Shown here one piece after another: positions 22,055-30,650 of a DNA stretch of 64,000 nt. Made by a program: the position numbers and the translations under genes. Source of the DNA: Acidobacteriota bacterium (GTDB lineage: Bacteria; Acidobacteriota; Vicinamibacteria; Vicinamibacterales; CAVVIG01); the NCBI GenBank assembly GCA_003222395.1, contig QHWB01000050.1, positions 107,640-171,639 of the forward strand. Reading direction: 5' to 3'. Positions within the stretch are counted from its first letter, which is position 1. Each line of letters begins with the position of its first letter. The notes below the pieces were generated by a model, which saw only the letters and a program-made list of their open reading frames with translations, searched no databases and was not told the DNA's origin.

Positions 22055-25000
22055 CGACGTAGTCCTTCCGACAAACCGACGCGAACGTGCAGGTTTCGCA
22101 CCGGAAAACGTCGTCGGGTGTCGGCGGGAACTCGCCCAGCGCGATTCGATCGATGGTATCGGCGAGGCGCTGCTGCGCGGCGGCCATCACTTCATCGCGT
22201 TTGGCCGGCGTCGGAAAGAGCGGCACGACGCGCCTCGGCCCTTTGAAGGCGAGGTACGCGGCCTCGCCAAGTGTCCACCGTCGGCCGCGATGCGATCCGA
22301 GACGCTGCTCCGCGCACACGCCGTAGATGGACAGCTGCAGGGCGCGAGCGCGATCCGGCGGCCATCCCAGCTTGTAATCAATCAGCCTGAACGTTCCATC
22401 CTCGAGAAGATCGAGCCGATCGGCCTTCCCTTTCAACGCGATCGTCCGCGGGCCATTGCTCGTCGCGATCGTGAACTCGCCTTCGAGACGGTGCTCGAGC
22501 AGGCGTTCGACGACCGGGATGGGACGCTCGGCTTCCATGCGGAACACGGCCTCGCCCAGACCAGCCGCGGCTGACGATCCGAGCAATCGCGTCCGCTCGA
22601 GACCGGCTTCGGCCGGCGACAGAGGGGCGAGCAGCCGCTCGACGACGTCGGCAAAGAGCAGCCGCGCCTCCTCGAGCCGGCCGGCGTCGATGGCGCGGTG
22701 GCCGGCATCCTGCCACGCCTTGAAGAACTGCGCGAACACTTCGTGGATGAACTGTCCCTGCCGCCGCGGATCCATCACCTCTTCATCGTCGGGATCCTCG
22801 TCGAGGGCGAGCACGTGTTGCGCGAAAAACCTGAACGGACAGCCCAGATACGTTTCCAGCGCGCTCACCGACCAGGCGCGCGCCGGCTGGCGGCCGATCG
22901 ATCCGTGAAACGACGGCGAGTCGAGCGAGGCGCCGGCAACGCGCCGCGACGCCCATTCATGCGTGACGCCATCGAACGGCGCAAGCGTCGGCGGTTCCTG
23001 CGACAGCGCCTCGTCGAGGAAGATGCGAGCGTAATCGTCCGAGCCGGCCGCGACCGACGATAGACCAGCGCGGCGAATCTCGTCGAGCTGCATCGAACGC
23101 ATGACGAGCGCATCGTCGTCCAGCGTGAACGTCGACACCACCGTACGGCGTGCGGGCGACGCGAGCAGCTCCAGAAATCGCGCGTCCGCGGCCGCGCGGC
23201 GGTCCTTCTCCGTGGGCCAGCCGAGCGACTTGAGGATGCCCGGTGGATAAAAGATGTTGCGCCGCGGCTTTTCGGGCCATTCGTTCTCGACCACGCCGAC
23301 GATCGTCAGATCGTCGAAGTCGCCGTAGCGCGCCGCCTGATCGTCGAGGAACTGCACCGCCTCGTGGGCCGACGGCGCATCGACGCTGAAGGTCTGCTCT
23401 TCGACGATCCGTCTGACGGCGACGCGAAGGTTCTCGATCGTCCACGACGGTTCGTCCTGCGACGCGTGCGCGCCGGCCAGTGCGGTCAGCGCTTCGACAA
23501 TCGCCGCCCGCGCGCGGCGCTCGTTCGACGCAAACGGATCCTCGTCCGCGAGGGGCCGAACATGCGACGCCCAGAAGTCGAGCAGAAGGCGAACCTGCTG
23601 TGATGCCGGACGCGGACTCGCCAGCGGCGCCAGCTCGCGGGCAGCGGCGACAACCGCACGACGCGCGGCACGTGCCGACCAGTCCCGCCCATCCTGCCCT
23701 TTCCGCCCCTCGCGGCTGTCCGCCCCCTCCAGCCCTTCCAGCTTCTCCAATCCCCCGAGATATCGCGCGTCGCTCAACGCGCGGTTGAAGGCGCTCGTCA
23801 TCTCACGCGTCACCTCACAGCCTTCGTCGAAGAAGACGAGGTGCGGCGATCGAAGAAGCGACACGAGAGCGTCGCGTGTGAAGTCCGATACGACCGCTTC
23901 GAGCACGAGATCGAACGCGGCGGCTGTCGGCTGGCTGGCCAGCGGCAGCGCGTCGGCGGTTTGATACGGGATGTTCGCTGCGCCGAACACTTCGGCCGCG
24001 AGATAAAGATAAGGAAGCGGACGCTTGTACACGACGGCGGTCCGCGACAACGGCACGGCTTCACCACGCCGCCGGTTCGCTTTGATTATCCGTACGACTG
24101 TGACCAGCTCTTCTTCCCGGTCGCGGTGGGTCCACCACGGATGCTCGGGATTCGGGATTTGGGATTCGGGGTTCGCCAGCCTTTCTGAACGCTCGGGATT
24201 CGGGATTTGGGATTCGGGATTCGTAGGCTTCGTTGAGATATCTGATGGCGGCACGACGACGACTGGGTTTGCGAATCTCGAATCCCGAATCCCAAATTCC
24301 GACACGTCCGCAATCCCAGGCAGCCATCCGTGCAGGCGCTCGTGGAAACCCGAACGCAGCACTCCTTCGGTGCAAACGATGTCGATCGATTCCAGGTTGG
24401 GAATCCTGGAAAGGAGATCGAAGTCGGCGACATACAGGCCGTTGTCGTCCGCAATCCAGTCGGCGACGGTCACGATGATGCGCCGGATCGGATCGGCGAG
24501 CGGTTGGCGGATCAACTGCTCACGCAGCAGGTGTTCGTCACAACCGCCCGATTCGCGAACGCGGCGCTCGTACTCGCGGAACGTGGCAGCCAGAAACCGC
24601 GTCTGCTGACGCATCCGCCCGGCGCCGCGATCGACCTCCGCGTCTGCCCCGTCGAGCGCACCTTCTATGAGCGCTTCGAACCGCGACACCTGCTGCGATT
24701 GCCGGCGCAGCTGATCGTAGAAGCGCAGCATCTCGGCCACCAGGCCGGGACGAAGCTCGAAAGAGATCTCGATGCCGCTGGATGCAGTCGCGAGCGCGGC
24801 AGCCTGCGCGATGACGTCGCGCTCGATCGCCATCAGCCAGCGCGGAGGGTTGGACAGTTTGGTGCGCAGATGTTCGTACAATTCATCGCGGGTCATCGGG
24901 CAGGGGAGGACGTGCGTGTCCGCCCCTCGGCCGAGACGTCGGTCGGCCCCGACAAATGTCAGTTCGAGCTGGCGCGCGGCGCTGCGTGTTGGAACCAACA

Positions 25001-25136
25001 CGATGGGTTCGGGGTTCCGGATTTCGGGTTCGGGGTTCTTGGTACTGGGTTCGGGGTTCGAGAGCGACAGAATGGCGCGGCGGAAGGCGTGCAGATCGGA
25101 AACGCGGACGAGACGCGTCTGGCGAGGAGTAATCAC
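22044..25136 (-). CDS. AddB-like PD-(D/E)XK nuclease with iron-sulfur cysteines
   Basis: About 1030 aa, partner of the helicase gene downstream. The C-terminal nuclease is clear: Cys in LGCPFRFFAQHVL, then QGQFIHEVFAQFF, the catalytic GKADRLDLLEDGTFRLIDYK (Asp and DYK) and a three-Cys end FRCETCTFASVCRKDYVG. Four Cys in this layout form the [4Fe-4S] staple of AddB-type nucleases. The N-terminal half has the degenerate helicase fold of AddB. I choose the GTG at 25136, which overlaps the upstream stop as GTGA; the longer frame to 26102 is a shadow of that gene. Two low-complexity inserts rich in NPE units (25005-25061 and 24146-24300) and a palindrome (24903-24926) are translated within it. Confidence 0.85.
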   Translation of the reverse strand: MITPRQTRLVRVSDLHAFRRAILSLSNPEPSTKNPEPEIRNPEPIVLVPTRSAARQLELTFVGADRRLGRGADTHVLPCPMTRDELYEHLRTKLSNPPRWLMAIERDVIAQAAALATASSGIEISFELRPGLVAEMLRFYDQLRRQSQQVSRFEALIEGALDGADAEVDRGAGRMRQQTRFLAATFREYERRVRESGGCDEHLLREQLIRQPLADPIRRIIVTVADWIADDNGLYVADFDLLSRIPNLESIDIVCTEGVLRSGFHERLHGWLPGIADVSEFGIRDSRFANPVVVVPPSDISTKPTNPESQIPNPERSERLANPESQIPNPEHPWWTHRDREEELVTVVRIIKANRRRGEAVPLSRTAVVYKRPLPYLYLAAEVFGAANIPYQTADALPLASQPTAAAFDLVLEAVVSDFTRDALVSLLRSPHLVFFDEGCEVTREMTSAFNRALSDARYLGGLEKLEGLEGADSREGRKGQDGRDWSARAARRAVVAAARELAPLASPRPASQQVRLLLDFWASHVRPLADEDPFASNERRARAAIVEALTALAGAHASQDEPSWTIENLRVAVRRIVEEQTFSVDAPSAHEAVQFLDDQAARYGDFDDLTIVGVVENEWPEKPRRNIFYPPGILKSLGWPTEKDRRAAADARFLELLASPARRTVVSTFTLDDDALVMRSMQLDEIRRAGLSSVAAGSDDYARIFLDEALSQEPPTLAPFDGVTHEWASRRVAGASLDSPSFHGSIGRQPARAWSVSALETYLGCPFRFFAQHVLALDEDPDDEEVMDPRRQGQFIHEVFAQFFKAWQDAGHRAIDAGRLEEARLLFADVVERLLAPLSPAEAGLERTRLLGSSAAAGLGEAVFRMEAERPIPVVERLLEHRLEGEFTIATSNGPRTIALKGKADRLDLLEDGTFRLIDYKLGWPPDRARALQLSIYGVCAEQRLGSHRGRRWTLGEAAYLAFKGPRRVVPLFPTPAKRDEVMAAAQQRLADTIDRIALGEFPPTPDDVFRCETCTFASVCRKDYVGEV
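24146..24300. repeat. GGGATTCGGGATT repeats inside the AddB-like gene
   Basis: Two blocks of GGGATTCGGGATTTGGGATTC (24146-24172 and 24194-24222) and an inverted copy (CTCGAATCCCGAATCCCAAA near 24278-24300). Translated on the minus strand they give repeated NPESQIPNPE units. This looks like expansion of a simple 7-bp unit (GGGATTC/T). Confidence 0.75.
24903..24926. repeat. short palindrome inside the AddB-like gene
   Basis: The left arm GGGGAGGAC and the right arm GTCCGCCCC form a 9-bp stem with one mismatch around a six-base loop (GTGCGT). Its composition resembles the element at 21986-22021 (GGGCGGAC...GTCCGCCC). Confidence 0.45.
25005..25061. repeat. GGGTTCGGGGTTC repeats at the start of the AddB-like gene
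   Basis: GGGTTCGGGGTTCCGGATTT and further GGTTCGGGGTTC units. On the minus strand they encode NPEPSTKNPEPEIRNPEP, inserted near residue 25-45 between two ordinary AddB-like segments (HAFRRAILSLS and IVLVPTRSAARQLEL). Confidence 0.7.
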
Positions 25137-26518
25137 CTCAGTTGCGGCAGACGGAGCAGCGACTGGATATCGGTGCGGGCCTTCGCGCCGAGCATCAACG
25201 CGCCGGCCGCGGCCGACGAAGCGTCCCACGCGCGCGTCATGTCGCCCGCAATCGTCGCCTCGCGCCGGATCGACGCTGCGCTGTTGGCGAGCTGAACCGC
25301 GCTCATCAGCAGGGCATGTGCTGCGGCGAGCTCCTCGGGCGGCACGATCGCTGATGCGAGCGTGACAATGCGCGCGGACAGTCGCTCGATCGCCGCGAGG
25401 CTTTCCGCCGACGATCCCGACAACGCCCTGATCGCTTCGAGCGATGGCTTCAGCTGCGCGAAGAGATCCATCGGCTGCCGGATCGCCGCGCGATATTCGT
25501 ACAGCACGGGCGCGCGCATCTGCCATCGATCGCGCGCGAGCTGCAGACGACGTGCGGCATCGAGCTTCTCCTCGACGACCGCGAGCAGGGCGTTGACCGC
25601 TTCCGGACGCCTCTCGCCGAGCAGTCGGTCGCGCTGCTGGACCGTTCGGACCAATCGCTCGAGGCCGCGGACGTCGGCATTGCCGGCGCGGTAGTTGGCG
25701 AGGCTGATGAAACGCGTCGTCAGAAGCTTGTACGAACGATCGACGCGCAGTTCGGTCTGCACGGCGGCCTCGATCTCCGGTCGTCTCGTCGCGACCCAGG
25801 CAGCCGGTAGCGCGTCCTTGTCGCGATCGATCGATATCAGCGCGGCGCTCAGCAGCGACGTCCGCTCCGACGCGTTCTCGACGACCCGCGCGGCGGTGAG
25901 GACATGTTCGATCGCTTCCTGCGGCGTCGGCGGCGGCAGCAGCGGCTCGGGCAGCGTCGGCGGATCGACGAAGGCCGCGAAGCTCAAATCGAATCGGCCG
26001 GGCGTGCCGGTGGATGCGCGCAGGTCGGCAATCGCTTCGTCGAGCATCGCGAGCATCTGCCGCACCTCGCCCGCCCGGTACCCGTAGTGCGACAGGGGCC
26101 ATTCGCTCAGCGTCCTGCGCGCCGACTCGGCAATACTCAAGCGCCTGGTCGGATCGTTCGTCAGCGTGACGTCGTTGAGCGCCTGCGCGATGTCGTTCGA
26201 CAGCACCGCGTAGTCGTTCTCGGCCTGCGTTCGAATGTAATGCTCCGATCGCGCCGACGCCGCGTAGCGATCGGTCCGATCCCAGTCGACGCGATCGGCG
26301 GCGATCGTCACGAGGTGAAGCGGCGGATTCGGCGACACGGCCGTCGGCATCGAGAAGACGACGCGGTCGGCGACGCGCGCCGGCTCGCCGTAGCTGACGA
26401 GCGACGTACCGTCCTTCATGAACACGCGCAGCAGCGTCGGTTCGTCAGCCGACTCAGCGGTTCGCGCCGCGATCAGACACGCGACGGCGCACACCGCCAC
26501 GATCGTTCGCTTCAACAT
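25133..26518 (-). CDS. secreted hypothetical protein upstream of the AddB-like gene
   Basis: A 461-aa protein with a signal peptide (MLKRTIVAVCAVACLIAARTAES). The N-terminal part LLRVFMKDGTSLVSYGEPAR followed by VADRVVFSMP resembles a short beta-rich domain; the rest is predicted to be mostly helical, rich in Ala, Arg and Leu, with repeated arrays. No enzymatic motif is recognised. The frame continues upstream to 26845, but the ATG at 26518 precedes the signal peptide. Its TGA overlaps the GTG of the AddB-like gene, so a secreted protein is translationally coupled to a DNA-repair nuclease, which is odd. Confidence 0.7.
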   Translation of the reverse strand: MLKRTIVAVCAVACLIAARTAESADEPTLLRVFMKDGTSLVSYGEPARVADRVVFSMPTAVSPNPPLHLVTIAADRVDWDRTDRYAASARSEHYIRTQAENDYAVLSNDIAQALNDVTLTNDPTRRLSIAESARRTLSEWPLSHYGYRAGEVRQMLAMLDEAIADLRASTGTPGRFDLSFAAFVDPPTLPEPLLPPPTPQEAIEHVLTAARVVENASERTSLLSAALISIDRDKDALPAAWVATRRPEIEAAVQTELRVDRSYKLLTTRFISLANYRAGNADVRGLERLVRTVQQRDRLLGERRPEAVNALLAVVEEKLDAARRLQLARDRWQMRAPVLYEYRAAIRQPMDLFAQLKPSLEAIRALSGSSAESLAAIERLSARIVTLASAIVPPEELAAAHALLMSAVQLANSAASIRREATIAGDMTRAWDASSAAAGALMLGAKARTDIQSLLRLPQLR

Positions 26519-26607
26519 CGATGGTGCAAGCGTATCACAGCGTGCGGCTGTGGAAATCCTGTGCACGAGTCGTGAATTTCCTGTTGACGGGACGAGATCG
26601 AAAATTT

Positions 26608-26632
26608 TTTTTCGACGGGCCGCTTCGAAAAA
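26608..26632. repeat. TTTTTCGA...TCGAAAAA inverted repeat in a divergent intergenic region
   Basis: TTTTTCGA at 26608-26615 and TCGAAAAA at 26625-26632 are exact 8-base inverted repeats around a GC loop (CGGGCCGCT), in an AT-rich patch inside the 229-base divergent gap. It could be a bidirectional terminator-like structure or an operator; nothing decides between them. Confidence 0.4.
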
Positions 26633-26677
26633 TTCGCGCGCCGCCGACTGTGCGCGCGCTTTCGTCGGTCGCTTCGC

Positions 26678-26705
26678 TTGATCGCGTGGTCGGGACGCGT
26701 AGAAT
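26678..26705 (+). promoter_or_regulatory. possible promoter for the small gene and hydrolase
   Basis: TTGATC (26678-26683), 16 bases, TAGAAT (26700-26705). Both boxes match the sigma70 consensus at four or five of six positions. The downstream gene starts at 26748. Confidence 0.5.
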
Positions 26706-26747
26706 GCGTGTCGCTCGCTCGGATTCCCATTCATTCTCGGCGGCATC

Positions 26748-26978
26748 GTGATCCACGACGTACATCGCTTCGAACATTCGATCGCCGGGCGCCCGTACCT
26801 GATCGAGGTGGCGGCGGTGGCCAAGGACCGCTGGCGCGCGTACATCGTGCGGCTGCCCGGAATGCCGACGGCGCTGATGCCGTTCTACGGCAGCACACCC
26901 GACGAAGCCGCGCAGCACCTGAGCGCGTGGCTCGCGCGCGCGTACGAGCGCGCCTCGAAGGCCGCCGGGACAGTGTAG
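26748..26978 (+). CDS. small hypothetical protein
   Basis: A 76-aa soluble protein starting with GTG at 26748 (IHDVHRFEHSIAGRPYLIEV). The strands EVAAVAKDRWRAYIVRLPGM and the helix DEAAQHLSAWLARAYERA suggest a compact alpha/beta domain. It lies 9 bases before the hydrolase gene in the same direction. No family is recognised. Confidence 0.6.
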   Translation: MIHDVHRFEHSIAGRPYLIEVAAVAKDRWRAYIVRLPGMPTALMPFYGSTPDEAAQHLSAWLARAYERASKAAGTV

Positions 26979-26987
26979 GATCGGGGC

Positions 26988-28043
26988 ATGAAAGCCCCAG
27001 CCGTCCGCGCGGCCGCGATCGTCGTGGCGGTCGTCGCGCTGTCGCTTCCACTCCACGGCCAGTTGCAGCCGCGCACGCCCGACTTCGAGCGCCAGGCGCA
27101 GGACCAGGCCGAGATCGATCGTACGTGGCGCGAGGCGAGCGCCGGCCACATGCAGATGGAAAAGATCACCTACCGCAGCAGCGTGGGCGACCTCGACGTC
27201 CCGGCGTTCGTGTTCCAGCCGGTCAGGCTGCGCGGCGCGAAGGGACATCCTGCGCTGGTGTGGGTGCACGAGAACATCCGCGGTCATCTTTATAGCCACT
27301 ACATTCCGTACATCCGCGAAGCGACGGCAAGAGGCTATATCGTCATTGCGCCGGAGTATCGCGGCAGCGTCGGGTACGGCAAGGCGTTCTACGACGCGAT
27401 TGACTACGGTGGCAACGAAGTCGACGACGTCGTGACGGCGGTCGAGGTGTTGAAGACGAAATACTCCGCAGTGGATCCGTCGCGCATCGGCATCATCGGC
27501 TGGAGTCACGGCGGCATGATCACATTGCTGTCGGTGCTGCGCAACGAAAGCGCATTCAAAGCGGCGGTGGCGATGGTACCGGTGACGAATCTCTTTCAGC
27601 GGCTCGCGTGGAAGGGCGTCGAGAAGCAGCATCAGGCGATCGATCCGGCGAACCGCTACGGCGGGCTGCCGCACGAGAAGCCGGATGTCTACAAGGAGCG
27701 GTCGCCGCTGTACAACATCGACAAGCTGCAGATTCCGCTCTACGTCGGCGTCACGAAGAACGATCAGGACGTGAACATCGAAGAGGACATGCAGCTCGTC
27801 GACGCGCTCCGGGCGCGGAAGCCGCTGCTGGCCGAGACGATGGTGTACGACAACCCGCTCGGCGGCCACACGTTCGATCGCCGCGTCGATCCGAAGACAT
27901 GGCAGCCCGAGAACACGCGCGAGCAGCGCGACTCGTGGAACCGCGTGTGGACGTTCCTCGACTGGAACCTCGATCCGTTCCACGACGCGGCGACGGCGAT
28001 CCAGCCGAGCGCGACGCTGCAGTCGCGCGCGCCGCAGCGGTAG
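26988..28043 (+). CDS. secreted alpha/beta hydrolase, prolyl-oligopeptidase/dienelactone-hydrolase-like
   Basis: A 351-aa exported hydrolase with a signal peptide (AAAIVVAVVALSLPLHGQ). The nucleophile elbow is GIIGWSHGGMITLL at about residue 175; the acid is likely in KNDQDVNIEED and the His in NPLGGHTFDRR. VIAPEYRGSVGYGKAFYDAI is typical of S9-like peptidases and acyl-aminoacyl hydrolases. No beta-propeller is present, so this is the catalytic domain alone. The substrate is unknown. Confidence 0.82.
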   Translation: MKAPAVRAAAIVVAVVALSLPLHGQLQPRTPDFERQAQDQAEIDRTWREASAGHMQMEKITYRSSVGDLDVPAFVFQPVRLRGAKGHPALVWVHENIRGHLYSHYIPYIREATARGYIVIAPEYRGSVGYGKAFYDAIDYGGNEVDDVVTAVEVLKTKYSAVDPSRIGIIGWSHGGMITLLSVLRNESAFKAAVAMVPVTNLFQRLAWKGVEKQHQAIDPANRYGGLPHEKPDVYKERSPLYNIDKLQIPLYVGVTKNDQDVNIEEDMQLVDALRARKPLLAETMVYDNPLGGHTFDRRVDPKTWQPENTREQRDSWNRVWTFLDWNLDPFHDAATAIQPSATLQSRAPQR

Positions 28044-28232
28044 TCAGGTTCCGTGCGGTCGCCGGTCACCTTCCCATGGCCGAGATCGGCCGGGTACGTT
28101 TCGTGGCGCGGCCGCCCTTCAAGCCTTCGAGCCGTCCGCGCGCGAAGGCATTCGATTTTTCGGAACGCGCCCGGCGCGGAGCCCGGCCGTTAACTCCATC
28201 GGCGTGCTTCAAGTCGAGCAGGATGGTCCGAT

Positions 28233-28376
28233 TTAGTCCGTGACGGTCGGCTCAACGAGTTCCTGCTCCGCATCGCAGACCACATTCCACCGCCGTACGA
28301 CCTTGTCGTCGAAGACTCCTGCCTTCCGTGAAACCGTATACTTGACCCCGTCATGTATGCGCAAGATCCGATACAT
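28233..28376 (-). CDS. small ORF, hypothetical 47-aa protein
   Basis: Minus-strand ORF of 48 codons starting MYRILRIHDGVKYTVSRKAG and ending EPTVTD. A GAGGG lies about 8 bases before the ATG. The beta-strand-like pattern (VKYTVSRKAG; VVRRWNVVCDAEQE) and a normal codon bias suggest a real protein. It stands alone in the 790-base gap between the hydrolase and the kinase gene. Function unknown. Confidence 0.5.
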   Translation of the reverse strand: MYRILRIHDGVKYTVSRKAGVFDDKVVRRWNVVCDAEQELVEPTVTD

Positions 28377-28832
28377 GGTGGCACCCTCGTGTGTAACGTC
28401 CCGCGTCGGTTGGGCGGAGGCGTCAGGTCCGCGGCCCGGCCAAAAGGCCGTTCGGCAGATGTCTTTTCGGATACTTGAGCGTTCAGGTAGGCGGGCATGA
28501 TGCCTGCATGAATACGGGCCGTCGCCGGGCGAGGCTCATGCGCTCGACGTCCCCGACAAAATTTTTTCGAGAGGTTCGATGACGCATGTGTTGTCGGGCT
28601 ATCAGACCGTAACTCACTGAAATGCGTCGACGTCATCGAGCCATGGGAGCGCTGGCCGATTTGGATCAGCTTCCAGGAATCTGCATCTTCAGGACCGCCA
28701 TCACCAGGAATGGAGTCGAGACCCGAACACATGTTCCCGCCGGCCGGGGAGACGACTGCCTGCTGAGTGAGGAAGCGGGACTGCTTGCGAGTTTGCCGTG
28801 CGGCTGACCGCGCGCACGTAGGGAGGTGTGAT
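28377..28832. other. intergenic region before the hybrid kinase
   Basis: No convincing coding sequence was found on either strand. It contains an AT-rich patch (AAAATTTTTTCGAG near 28558) that may hold a promoter. A clear ribosome-binding site GGGAGG at 28821-28826 belongs to the kinase gene that follows. Confidence 0.5.
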
Positions 28833-30623
<1,791 letters not shown>

Positions 30624-30650
30624 TCGACAGCTGCGTATCCGCCCAATCTC

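Noticed and set aside
24130..24310. Possible CRISPR array
   Set aside because: The repeats are 7-bp unit arrays and inverted copies, without regular 25-40 bp repeats and unique spacers, and they are translated within a gene.
25137..26102. N-terminal extension of the AddB-like frame to 26102
   Set aside because: The sequence is an out-of-frame reading of the secreted-protein gene. The GTG at 25136 overlaps its stop and precedes the first AddB-like segment.
26535..27983. 482-codon minus-strand frame
   Set aside because: Antisense shadow of the small gene and the alpha/beta hydrolase; low-complexity Arg/His content.
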